Made by a program: the position numbers and the translations under genes. From Stutzerimonas stutzeri (lineage in GTDB: Bacteria > Pseudomonadota > Gammaproteobacteria > Pseudomonadales > Pseudomonadaceae): 64,000 nt of DNA. The notes under the pieces were generated by a model. The model saw only the letters and a list, made by a program, of their open reading frames with translations. It did not search any database and was not told the origin of the DNA. The stretch's first letter is position 1. Each line of letters begins with the position of its first letter. The stretch lies in assembly GCF_038561965.1 (NCBI RefSeq), contig NZ_CP139348.1:2170001-2234000 (forward strand). The letters are read 5' to 3'. This document shows positions 18,526-26,725 of this stretch, in pieces.

Positions 18526-20526
18526 ATGCATCGACTACTGCTCGCCGGATCGCTCTTGTTGGTATCCGGTTCACTGCTCGCCCAGACGAGCGAGCCGCTC
18601 ACTCTCGATCCCTTGTGGGTGAGTTCGCCTCGAGCGGAATCCGACTGGTTTACCTTGCCGATGGCGGTGTCCGCCGTCGACGCGCAGGACCATCCGGGCG
18701 AGCAGTTGCTCAGCCTCGACAGCCTGCTGGGGCCCGTTCCGGGCGCGCTTTCGCAGAGCCGCTACAACCTGGCACAGGGCATGCGCCTGTCGATTCGCGG
18801 GTTCGGTTCCCGTTCCAGTTTTGGTGTGCGCGGCGTGCGGGTGTTGGTCGACGGGGTGCCCTTGACGATGCCTGACGGGCAGACCGAAATGGACGGCCTC
18901 GATACCTCGCTGGTCGAGCGCATCGAGGTGATTCGTGGTCCCTCGTCGACCATCTACGGCAATGCCGCCGGTGGCGTTCTGGCGATCCAGACGCGGCAGC
19001 CAGGGGACACGCCGCGCACTCAGGTCGAGGTGACGGGAGGCGAACTGGGCTATCGCCGGATGCGCGCGGAAACCAGTGGCAGCACCGGAGCATTGGGCGC
19101 ATTGTTGGCGGTCAACGCAACGCAACTCGATGGCTACCGCAGCCACGGGACCGCCGAAACCAACCACCTCACCGGCAAGCTGCGCTGGCGGAGGGAGGGC
19201 GGCACGCTCGGTTTCACCCTGCATGCAATCGACAACCGGGCCGAAGACCCCGGTGGGCTGACCCTGGATCAGGTCCGGGCTGATCGTTCCCAGGCGCGGC
19301 CACAAAGCCTTCAGTTCAATTCAGACGAGACCATCCAGCAGCAACGCCTTTCGTTGGTTTGGGATGGTAAGGCTGCAGGCGACGATACTTACCAGTTGCG
19401 CAGTTATTATGGCCAGCGTGAGTTCAGCAACCGCCTCCCGCTGCGCTCCAATGGTCAGACAGCCTACGACCGCTGGTTCGCCGGGGTGGGTGCCCAGCGT
19501 ACCTTTCACCGTGAGCTGGCGGGCTTGCCCCATCAGTTGACCTTTGGGGTGGATCTGGAGAGTCAGCGGGATGATCGCTCTCGCAACGACAACCTGCCTG
19601 GCGGCATCACGGGCGTCCTCACTCAGCGCCAGCGCGAAACGGCAGACAGCCGGGGTGTGTTTATCGAGGACCAGGTGAACCTGGGCGACGCCTGGCTGCT
19701 CACCGCAGGTCTGCGCTATGACAGCGTGCGGCTCGAGGCAAATGACCGCTATCTGAGCGACGGCGATGCCTCGGGCGAGCGCAACCTGGAAGACTGGAAC
19801 TACAGCCTGGGCCTGAGCCGGCAACTGGACGCCCATCACGTGGCGTACGTGCGTTACGCGACCTCGTTCGAGACCCCTACGATCAATGAAATGGCCAATC
19901 CAACCGGGGGCGGCTTCAATCCATCGCTCGGAGCGGCGCAGTCGGTCAACCGCGAAATTGGCATTAAGGGTGAGCACCCCGGGTTGCGCTACGAAGCGGT
20001 GCTCTACAGTATGCGCATCGAAGACGAGTTGATCCCCGAAGTCGACGGACGCACCTTCTACACAAACGCGGGCCGCTCCAGCCGCGACGGTGTCGAGCTC
20101 AGCGGGGACTGGTTGCTGGGGCGCTTTTGGCGATTGACCGGAGCGTGGGCCTACAACCGCTATCGTTTCGAGCAATTCCAGGGCTATGACGGCAATCGCA
20201 TTCCTGGGATACCGCAGCAGAGCCTGTTCGCTGAGGCCAGCTACGACCGCAGCGATTGGCATGCGCGGGTCAACGTCAATGCCTATGGCCGTCAGTACGC
20301 GGACAACGCCAACCTCGACCGTGTGCCCGGCTATGCAGTAGCCAACGCCCGCCTGGGCTGGCGGCTGCAGTGGGGCGGTCAGCAGTGGGAGCCCTATATT
20401 GGTATCGACAACCTGTTCGATCGTGACTACTACGACAACCTACGAATCAACGATAACTTCGGCCGCTACTACGAGCCTGCCCCCGGCCGCACGTTCTACG
20501 CCGGGGCGAAGCTGACTTTTGAATAA
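18526..20526 (+). CDS. pqqU: TonB-dependent receptor, probable PQQ receptor (PqqU/YncD type)
   Basis: 666 residues with signal peptide (about 1-19), plug domain and a 22-strand-type barrel ending in aromatic GAKLTFE. No STN domain is present, so there is no FecR-type signalling. The plug stretch RGFGSRSSFGVRGVRVLVDG followed by PLTMPDGQ is the pattern I associate with E. coli YncD, shown to import PQQ and renamed PqqU. It is divergent from a PQQ-dependent dehydrogenase and shares its sigma54-type control region, which fits a cofactor-scavenging role. The family call is firm; the PQQ ligand is inferred from motif and context. Confidence 0.75.
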   Translation: MHRLLLAGSLLLVSGSLLAQTSEPLTLDPLWVSSPRAESDWFTLPMAVSAVDAQDHPGEQLLSLDSLLGPVPGALSQSRYNLAQGMRLSIRGFGSRSSFGVRGVRVLVDGVPLTMPDGQTEMDGLDTSLVERIEVIRGPSSTIYGNAAGGVLAIQTRQPGDTPRTQVEVTGGELGYRRMRAETSGSTGALGALLAVNATQLDGYRSHGTAETNHLTGKLRWRREGGTLGFTLHAIDNRAEDPGGLTLDQVRADRSQARPQSLQFNSDETIQQQRLSLVWDGKAAGDDTYQLRSYYGQREFSNRLPLRSNGQTAYDRWFAGVGAQRTFHRELAGLPHQLTFGVDLESQRDDRSRNDNLPGGITGVLTQRQRETADSRGVFIEDQVNLGDAWLLTAGLRYDSVRLEANDRYLSDGDASGERNLEDWNYSLGLSRQLDAHHVAYVRYATSFETPTINEMANPTGGGFNPSLGAAQSVNREIGIKGEHPGLRYEAVLYSMRIEDELIPEVDGRTFYTNAGRSSRDGVELSGDWLLGRFWRLTGAWAYNRYRFEQFQGYDGNRIPGIPQQSLFAEASYDRSDWHARVNVNAYGRQYADNANLDRVPGYAVANARLGWRLQWGGQQWEPYIGIDNLFDRDYYDNLRINDNFGRYYEPAPGRTFYAGAKLTFE

Positions 20527-20645
20527 CGACTGATATTTCAGCATGCCGACCTTCGCCGGCCTCGGGAGTTTGCGTACAGCAAGCAGTTCCGCCGTCTCGC
20601 CTGCACGACATCACTCGGTCGACTCCTTGGCGGCCCGTTGAAGAG

Positions 20646-20666
20646 AGGGGGCTTGCGCCCCCTTTT
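20646..20666 (+). terminator. Terminator after the PqqU-type receptor
   Basis: A 7-bp stem, AGGGGGC/GCCCCCT, has a TTGC loop and is followed by TTT. Confidence 0.8.
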
Positions 20667-20669
20667 GAA

Positions 20670-21176
20670 TTAGACGAGCCCTTGTTCAGCGAGTGAAGCC
20701 GATGCATGGCCAGCCACGATTACGTGGTCGAGGGTGCGCACGTCGACAAGTTCTAGCGCCTGCTTGAGGCGTCTGGTCAGTGCCTTGTCCGCTTCGCTCG
20801 GCTCGGGATGTCCGCTTGGATGGTTGTGGGAGAAGATCACCGCCGCTGCATTGAGCCGCAGGGCCTCCTTCACCACTTCGCGGGGGTACACCGAAGCAGC
20901 GTCGATGGTGCCGCGAAACAGTTCTATGTATTCGATCAACCGGTGCCGGTTGTCCAGGAACAGGGCAGCGAACATCTCGTGTTCGAAACCTGCGAGCTTG
21001 GCCCGCAGGAAGTCCTTGACGATTTCTGGCGACGTGAATGCTGCGCCTCTCTTCATCTTCAGATCGATGGCGCGCCGCGCGGCATCGAGTATCTGTTCAG
21101 GGGTTGCCGGTACATAACGGCCCGCATCGTCTCGAACCAGCAGGATGGATTCGGCGAAGGAAGTGTCGTTCGACAT
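20670..21176 (-). CDS. Accessory RadC/JAB-domain protein of mobile-element type
   Basis: 168 residues, shorter than chromosomal RadC (about 220) because the N-terminal HhH region is missing. The JAB/MPN+ metal motif is intact: HNHPSGHPEPSEAD, preceded by the conserved glutamate region. Short RadC proteins of this sort are typical cargo of integrative elements and plasmids and are often found beside DUF736 genes, as here. Their role in element biology is unclear. Confidence 0.85.
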   Translation of the reverse strand: MSNDTSFAESILLVRDDAGRYVPATPEQILDAARRAIDLKMKRGAAFTSPEIVKDFLRAKLAGFEHEMFAALFLDNRHRLIEYIELFRGTIDAASVYPREVVKEALRLNAAAVIFSHNHPSGHPEPSEADKALTRRLKQALELVDVRTLDHVIVAGHASASLAEQGLV

Positions 21177-21452
21177 ATCGGTGCTCCGGTTGCTCGGGCG
21201 AGATTGCCCGGACCCGACCCGGCACGGCGCAGCGCAAGCAGTCAGGGGGCGAAGCCGGCGCCAGCCGCGAAAACGCGACGCGGGTGAAGCCCTTGACGGC
21301 GAGCACGCCGTGACAAGGTGAAGGAAAACAGCAAGTCCGCCCCATTAACTCTCTGGCACGATATGACAGGCAACGACGCAAGCTGCGCGCGTAGGCCTTG
21401 CGCCTATCATCGGCCGTGGCCGCACCCGTAGTTTAAGTCGTCCAGAACGCGG
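21177..21452. other. radC leader region
   Basis: 275 bases upstream of radC, GC-rich. No gene is supported, and I found no certain promoter. Confidence 0.35.
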
Positions 21453-21580
21453 ACAAAAAAAAGCGCCCCTTCGGGCGCCCAATGCTCCTCACTGGTTTGT
21501 GAAGAGCAAGCAGTGCGGGGTCGTTTTCACCCCGCGCAAACCGTAGCGCACATGGCTCAGCGCATGCGGAACTGGGTCAC
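21453..21580 (-). ncRNA. Candidate structured small RNA or leader RNA with its own terminator
   Basis: Read on the minus strand, this stretch has a hairpin GCGGGG/CCCCGC, then a 9-bp hairpin GCTCTTCAC/GTGAGGAGC with one G-U pair, then a terminator stem GCGCCC/GGGCGC with a CGAAG-like loop followed by eight T. The DUF736 gene upstream has its own terminator at 21581-21609, so this second terminator implies a separate short transcript or an attenuated radC leader. No promoter was identified. Confidence 0.35.
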
Positions 21581-21609
21581 AAAAAAAGCGCCCTGGATTG
21601 CCAGGGCGC
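21581..21609 (-). terminator. Terminator of the DUF736 gene
   Basis: On the minus strand a 9-bp stem (GCGCCCTGG/CCAGGGCGC) with a CAAT loop is followed by seven T, eight bases after the DUF736 stop. Confidence 0.85.
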
Positions 21610-21616
21610 CTTGGCG

Positions 21617-21925
21617 TCATTCGGTCTTGCTTCGGCTCCACATCAATACGTGGGAGCCTTCGGATCCTTCCAGCAGCCGTGCGTATACGGTGGTGGGGAA
21701 AGCCGGATCATCGAGCGCGACCGACAGGTAGGGGCGATCGTTCTGGCTGAGCTTCTGCCAGGCGGCCCCGATCTCGACTCCGCCCGAGGTGAGAATGCGA
21801 TAATCGGGCGCATTGGCTGTGCCCTTTTCGTTGGGCACGAAGGCGATCTTCGCTTTGAGCGTCAGGGTATGCAGCGTTCCGGTGAAGCCGTCGTTGAGGG
21901 TGGTGAAGGTGCCGATGTTGGCCAT
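21617..21925 (-). CDS. DUF736 family protein
   Basis: 102 residues. The N-terminal MANIGTFTTLNDGFTG and the later PYLSVALDDPAFP are hallmarks of DUF736, a family found almost entirely on plasmids and integrative conjugative elements. No biochemical function is known. With the short RadC it marks this stretch as a remnant or edge of an integrative element. Confidence 0.88.
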   Translation of the reverse strand: MANIGTFTTLNDGFTGTLHTLTLKAKIAFVPNEKGTANAPDYRILTSGGVEIGAAWQKLSQNDRPYLSVALDDPAFPTTVYARLLEGSEGSHVLMWSRSKTE

Positions 21926-22440
21926 GGTGTTTCTCCTTTCGGATTGAGGGCCGCGCCTATCGCGTCCTCGTTGTGATCCGGTCGGTGGGAGAGGGCGGGC
22001 CGCACTGCTTGCAGCCGTAACGCAGAGAAGGACCGTAGGGACCTAACAATTTGCGTCGCGAGGAAGCCGGGCACCGGCGGGGAAATTGTTTGGTTCCGCG
22101 GTTGTGGGCAGAAAGCCCGAGCCCTCCAGGATTCACTACGAGCAGAGGACGCTGGCCGGCGCTCTGGCAGGGGCAGACTCCAGGCTTAACCGATGACCCT
22201 GCGCAAGACGACCATTCGCATGGTGCGCATTTATGAGCCGTCGCGACGTGGCCGTGCCCTGCCATGGTGAATGCCGTGCGCGATGAGTCGACGAGGCGCC
22301 ACAGTGCGGGATCGTCGGGCAGATGACCGAAGTGACCTTGATCGATATGCTCCGCCACGATCGATGTTCCGGCCACCCACTGGAGCGCGGGCGGGCCAGG
22401 CTGGCCGCAACGTGGCTTATGAGTAGAAGATTGCGGTGCA
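21926..22440. other. Leader of DUF736 gene and unrecognised accessory sequence
   Basis: The ribosome-binding site of the DUF736 gene lies at the left end. A minus-strand frame (21957-22376) begins with a plausible protein-like stretch (EHIDQGHFGHLPDDPALWRL), but its second half reads like non-coding sequence. It may be a decayed element gene; I cannot name it. Confidence 0.35.
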
Positions 22441-22467
22441 AAAAAAGGCCCCAGTGGGGCCTTTTTT
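22441..22467. terminator. Terminator downstream of the chemoreceptor gene
   Basis: A GGCCCC/GGGGCC stem with an AGT loop is flanked by A6 and T6, so it can act in both directions. It lies 13 bases past the chemoreceptor stop. Confidence 0.9.
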
Positions 22468-22479
22468 GCGATCGCTCTA

Positions 22480-24477
22480 TCAGCGAACCCTGAATCGATT
22501 CACCAGCGCCGTCAGGCGAGCATTGGTGCTGAGCAAGGACTCTGTGCTTCGATCGACGCTCACACCGCTTTCGACCAATTCGTCGACAACATGCCGCACG
22601 GCGACCATGTTCCGGTTGATCTCCTCGGCTACGGCGCTCTGTTCTTCCGCCGCGGTGGCGATCTGGGTGCTGAGATCATTGATGTGAACGACCGAGTTGG
22701 TCATTTCATCAAGTCCAACGGTGACCTGAGCCGTTTTGTCGGCTGTCGCCTGGCAGCTCGCCTTGGTTTGTTCCATGGCCTGCACGGCAGATCCGACGGC
22801 ATCCTTCAGCCGCTGCAGGGTTTCATTGATTTCGGACGTGCTCTGTTGAGTGCGTGCGGCAAGTGCGCGGACCTCGTCAGCAACGACCGCGAAGCCACGG
22901 CCCTGTTCGCCGGCTCGGGCAGCCTCGATCGCCGCATTCAGCGCAAGCAGGTTGGTCTGCCCGGCGATGTCTCCAATGACGCCCAGTACATCGTTGATGC
23001 GCTGGGCATCGGCCTGCATCGCCTGGACTTTCGCCGTTGCGCTTTCCACCTCGCTGACCAGCGAGCGCACGCTGCTCGATGCATCGTCGACCACCAACCT
23101 GGAGGAAACCGCGTTGTGATTGGCCGTTTGGGTGAAGCTCGCCGTGTCGCTGGCGCTCTGGGCAACCGACTCGGCCGTCGAACTCATCTCGTTGATCGCG
23201 GTAACGGCCTGGTCGGTTTCCGAGGCGTGCCGGGCCAGCGCTTCATTGGTCGAGCGTGAGAGCAGCTTGAGCTGAGCGATTTCGGACTGGATCTGGGTGG
23301 TGGCATCGCTTACGTCGATCATCATCTTCTGCAAGTAGCCGATGAAGCCGTTAACTGAGCGGCCGACCTGGTCGACTTCGTCCTCGCCCTTGATATCGAT
23401 ACGTTTGGTCAGATCGGCGTCGCCTGCGGAAAGGGAATCGATATTTGTCTTCAGGACCGTAAGTCGCTTCATTAGCTGGCTGATCGCAACGAGCATCAGC
23501 GCGAGCAGGACAACCACCATCGGGATCTGCAGGAACGCGAGCGTTCCGAGCATCTCATCGCTTCGTGCCTCGAGCTTGGCGGTCGGCAGGGCTGCGGCGA
23601 GGAACCACGGCGTACCTTCGATTGGTGCCATGAAGAAAGTGAATGCGTCGCCGGTCGTACTGGTGAACATGTTGCGGCGCAAGGGTTGCGTTGTGCTGGC
23701 CAGAGCCTTTTGCACCGTCGCGATGAACGGCGATTGGCTGGCCAGTTCCGACACGTTGCGCAGCACCATGTCCGAACCAAGCTGCGGCTGGTTGCTGAGG
23801 ATCTTGCCATCGGCCTCGATGATCATGACCTCGCCGCCGATCTCGTCCTGCTTTTCGGCAACCAGGCGGTTGAAGAAGCCGAGGGTCAGATCGATGGTCG
23901 ACACGCCCCAGGGTGAGCCTTCTTTATAGATTGTCATCGCGCAGTTGGTGCGCGGCTCGGCACTGGCGTCGTCCTGGTAGGCCGCCGCCCAGACGCATTT
24001 GCCGCGCGGCGCCAGCAGGCCCCCCTTATGCCAGGGCTCGTCGAAGTAGTTGCGCGATTCGGCCGAGTTCCAGTGGGTATTGACGATCAGTTTCCCGGAC
24101 GCATCCCGGTGATAGAAGGTGCTGTGCTTGGCGCGACCCGGCGTGCGGACCTCGGGAAGTGGCCAGATCCCACCACCGAATACCTTGATGTCGCCGTACT
24201 GGTCCACGAGACCCGGCAGGACCCGGTCGATCTCGTCACTGGCGAGCATCGGCACCGTCTGGGTGATACTGCGTGCCTGCGCCTCGACACGGGCGAGTTC
24301 CAACGAGATGTGTTCGCCGATCTCGGTGACCTGCGACATGACGATGGTTTCGCCTGCCTCCATAAGCTGTGGGGTAACGAAGCGCTTGATGCCCAGCATC
24401 GTGAGCAGCATGACCAGAAGAACGAAGCCGATGAAGGCAGCGGTGTAGCGAGCTTTGATGGTACGCAAAGAGAGCAT
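22480..24477 (-). CDS. Methyl-accepting chemotaxis protein with double Cache sensor
   Basis: 665 residues from the ATG at 24477, preceded by AGGA; a start ten codons upstream is possible. The first membrane helix (about 8-28) is followed by a periplasmic dCache-type sensor (about 30-320, with VFGGGIWPLPEVRTPGR and WGVSTIDLTLGFF). A second helix near 330, a HAMP domain, and a cytoplasmic signalling domain with hairpin tip EQGRGFAVVADEVRALAAR complete it. It should steer swimming through CheA/CheW. The ligand is not predictable. A GCCGATAG motif 53 bases upstream resembles a FliA -10 element. Confidence 0.93.
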   Translation of the reverse strand: MLSLRTIKARYTAAFIGFVLLVMLLTMLGIKRFVTPQLMEAGETIVMSQVTEIGEHISLELARVEAQARSITQTVPMLASDEIDRVLPGLVDQYGDIKVFGGGIWPLPEVRTPGRAKHSTFYHRDASGKLIVNTHWNSAESRNYFDEPWHKGGLLAPRGKCVWAAAYQDDASAEPRTNCAMTIYKEGSPWGVSTIDLTLGFFNRLVAEKQDEIGGEVMIIEADGKILSNQPQLGSDMVLRNVSELASQSPFIATVQKALASTTQPLRRNMFTSTTGDAFTFFMAPIEGTPWFLAAALPTAKLEARSDEMLGTLAFLQIPMVVVLLALMLVAISQLMKRLTVLKTNIDSLSAGDADLTKRIDIKGEDEVDQVGRSVNGFIGYLQKMMIDVSDATTQIQSEIAQLKLLSRSTNEALARHASETDQAVTAINEMSSTAESVAQSASDTASFTQTANHNAVSSRLVVDDASSSVRSLVSEVESATAKVQAMQADAQRINDVLGVIGDIAGQTNLLALNAAIEAARAGEQGRGFAVVADEVRALAARTQQSTSEINETLQRLKDAVGSAVQAMEQTKASCQATADKTAQVTVGLDEMTNSVVHINDLSTQIATAAEEQSAVAEEINRNMVAVRHVVDELVESGVSVDRSTESLLSTNARLTALVNRFRVR

Positions 24478-24529
24478 GGATCCTGAACCTTGAGACAGCC
24501 GGCCCAACGGAGGGCATGGCGATGGTGCG

Positions 24530-24537
24530 CTATCGGC
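24530..24537 (-). promoter_or_regulatory. Possible FliA (sigma28) -10 element for the chemoreceptor
   Basis: GCCGATAG on the minus strand resembles the GCCGATAA -10 of motility genes. The -35 region is weak, so this is tentative. Confidence 0.3.
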
Positions 24538-24765
24538 TTGTTGACCGATTAGTTAAGAAATCGGCGACTGGCGGTCGCCCGGGTTCAAGGCAGGCTTCAC
24601 ACACTCGATATAATAGAAGTAGAGGGCTCGGCTGCGAGCAGATGGTGTGGTGGGAGTTTTGCGGGGATCCGTTGAGCATCGTTGAACAGTGTAGGGCGTT
24701 GATTGCAGTAGGACGCCGTTGAAAAAGTATTTAAAAACAACAAGATAGGTGTTCGATAACCCGCA

Positions 24766-24809
24766 TGGGGTGCAAGGGGTCGAGTGTTCGAATCACTCCG
24801 TCCCGACCA
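24766..24809 (+). repeat. 3' fragment of tRNA-Pro (att scar of an integrated element)
   Basis: 44 bases running from the anticodon loop (TGGGGT) through the 3' anticodon stem, the T arm (GAGTG-TTCGAAT-CACTC), the acceptor 3' strand CGTCCCG, a discriminator A and an encoded CCA. This matches the 3' half of a tRNA-Pro with GGG anticodon. The preceding bases do not form the 5' half, so it is not a functional tRNA. Such displaced 3' ends mark attachment sites of tRNA-targeting islands. Confidence 0.75.
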
Positions 24810-24820
24810 AACAAATCAAC

Positions 24821-24855
24821 GAAAAAGGTCGGTTGCGAAAGCACCGGCCTTTTTC
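24821..24855 (+). terminator. tRNA-type terminator following the tRNA-Pro fragment
   Basis: A 13-bp stem, GAAAAAGGTCGGT with ACCGGCCTTTTTC (one G-U pair), lies 11 bases past the CCA. It appears to be the original tRNA terminator retained with the fragment. Confidence 0.75.
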
Positions 24856-24881
24856 GTTGTGGGACTTTTGCAGGGCTTCCT

Positions 24882-25880
24882 TCATCCTGCCTTCCTCCTC
24901 AATATCGTTAGTGTCGCCCCCCACGAGTCGGTTGCCGATATCCCGTTGGGCTCATCGATCAGTTTGCCCGGTTCGGCCGTCGAGTAGTGGCTGGTGATGC
25001 TGCCGTTCTTGTGGCCCAACAGGATCGTCCTGTCTTCCTCCGTCAAGCGCGGGCGCGAAGCCTGCGGCCGAACGTGTGCTTCAGGTCATGCACGCGGATC
25101 GAAGCAAAATCCGGCGGTGCTATGCCGGAAGCGCTGCTCATACATCGCTGCCGCTCGCTTCCTTGCTTTGCGCCATGCAGAGCCATCATTCGATGCGTTG
25201 GGGTAGGGTGGCCAACCCGTAGGGCTCACACTGGGTCCGAACCTCGTTGCCTCTCGATCACCGATTTGGCGGCATGGATCAGCACGATCAGGCGCTCGTC
25301 GCCGTACTTCACCCCCGCGTAGTCATGTTGCCCGCTGAGGTCGGCCAGATGATGAAGAACATGCTGTTTCCAAGTTCCGGCAGCGGAATTTCTCAATCCT
25401 AACTTGGCTACCTCCTGCTCCCGAGAGCCGCTATGGATCTGTTGAGGGCCATCCTTCGCAAATGATCGGACAGTTGGTGAACAGAGCAGGATCTGTTCAT
25501 ACCAAGATAGCGTATGGGCCTGGCGCGTCGACGTCTGAGGTGCAGCTGCGTAATCATCGTGGCCGTATCGCGCCAGAGTCGTCTTGTCTCATCGCGTCAC
25601 TTCAGGCACACAGCTCCAAGACACGTATGACTCTCTCGATCGCAAGGTTTATTGTCCGCGGTGGAGACAGGCCGCAAATGCTTTGCCGGTTGCCGCGTAA
25701 TCGGCCAGCCAGTCGGTCTCGGATGTACGGAGCCAACGACTCGTCGTCCACATGGTCGACGGGCAAATCGCGAGGTGGGGCCAAATGTTCAAGGTAGAGC
25801 GCAGTGAGTGCTGGACGACTGGGGCCTTGAAATTCGACTAGGTTGCAGATCGCCGCTTCCCTGCAACGGTACAGCCCGGC
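24882..25880 (-). pseudogene. Tyrosine recombinase (phage/island integrase), multiply frameshifted
   Basis: Pieces of one integrase can be read on the minus strand in shifting frames. The N-terminal half (25870-25602) includes LYLEHLAPPRDLPVDHVDDE and RTINLAIERVIRVLELCA. A middle piece has REQEV and YGDERLIVLIHAAKSVIERQ. The catalytic piece has RVHDLKHTFGRRLRA and, in the next frame, LLGHKNGSITSHYS with the active-site Tyr. At least three frame changes and a stop (TGA near 25043) make it inactive. Its C-terminal end points at the tRNA-Pro fragment, as expected for the integrase of an element inserted there. Confidence 0.72.
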
Positions 25881-25911
25881 GGCTTAGTTCTGGTCCTGCG
25901 CGTCCAGGACT

Positions 25912-26054
25912 TATTCGTGTCGGTGAGCTGGCGTACAGCCTCTTGCTTGAACTCTGGGCTGTGGCGTTGATACGTACGTTTGTCGATCATGGGACACCTT
26001 CCTACCTGACGGTATAGTCACATTCGAGGTCTCCGTAAAATCAGGGTCAGTTCA
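25912..26054 (-). mobile_element. Truncated IS3-family end with start of orfA
   Basis: The outer end at 26054-26044 reads TGAACTGACCC, an IS3-type terminal sequence. The ATG at 25990 opens a frame MIDKRTYQRHSPEFKQEAVR, typical of IS3-family OrfA N-termini. Similarity stops after about 27 residues, where it abuts integrase debris. No partner end was seen, so the element is a fragment. Confidence 0.6.
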
Positions 26055-26137
26055 ATTCGCCCCCCTTTTTCTCGATGCGAAAAAAGCATGGCACACTCCA
26101 AGTTGGTGCCTGTTTTCTAAGCGTGAAGGTGAGATAG

Positions 26138-26725
26138 ATGCAGCCGCAAGCAGCAAGGAGAACGTTGCAGACCCAGCTAGAGGCACTTGGACTTTCAGAT
26201 GGGAAATGGCTGGCGGCAATGGCTGATCTTGCCCGGCTGCGGTCAGTTGCAAAGAATGAGGTCGTCATTGAAGCGGGACAGATACCGACGTACTTCTACA
26301 TGGTGCTCGCCGGCACGGCTCGCTATTACTACCTATCGCCAAACGGCAAGGAATGGAACAAAGCTTTTTTCCGAGAAGGCCAGTTAATCGGATCACTTAG
26401 CTCATACCTCAAGCGTCAACCTTGTACCTATACGATCGCGGCGGTCGAGCACTGCCAACTGGCAGCATTGCCGGTCAGTGTTTTTGACGATCTGAGCGAA
26501 ACCGGGCAGCCGCTTCAAGGTTTGCTCAACCGATACATCCGAGAAATCATGCTGCGCAATGAGGAGCGCGAGGCCTTGCTGCTGACTTGCAACAGTGAGG
26601 CTCGCTACCGGTGGCTGATTGAGCATCAGGGGTGGCTCGTATCCCGAGTGGCCCAATATCATCTGGCAAGCTACCTGGGCATAGAGCCCGCCTCCCTATC
26701 GCGTATTAAACGTCATGTTGGGTGA
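26138..26725 (+). CDS. Crp/Fnr-superfamily transcriptional regulator
   Basis: 195 residues. A cyclic-nucleotide-binding-like beta-roll (about 30-120; VVIEAGQIPTYFYMVLAGTA) and a linker helix precede a C-terminal winged HTH (RVAQYHLASYLGIEPASLSRIKRH). No iron-sulphur cysteine cluster like that of Fnr is present. It is the first gene after the integrase/IS debris, and its 3' end overlaps the convergent AMP-ligase gene by 20 bases. It could be the local regulator of the accessory cluster, but nothing proves that. Confidence 0.8.
   Translation: MQPQAARRTLQTQLEALGLSDGKWLAAMADLARLRSVAKNEVVIEAGQIPTYFYMVLAGTARYYYLSPNGKEWNKAFFREGQLIGSLSSYLKRQPCTYTIAAVEHCQLAALPVSVFDDLSETGQPLQGLLNRYIREIMLRNEEREALLLTCNSEARYRWLIEHQGWLVSRVAQYHLASYLGIEPASLSRIKRHVG

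Noticed and set aside
24741..24809. Intact tRNA gene
   Set aside because: Only the part from the anticodon loop to CCA fits a tRNA; the 5' half, D arm and acceptor 5' strand are missing.
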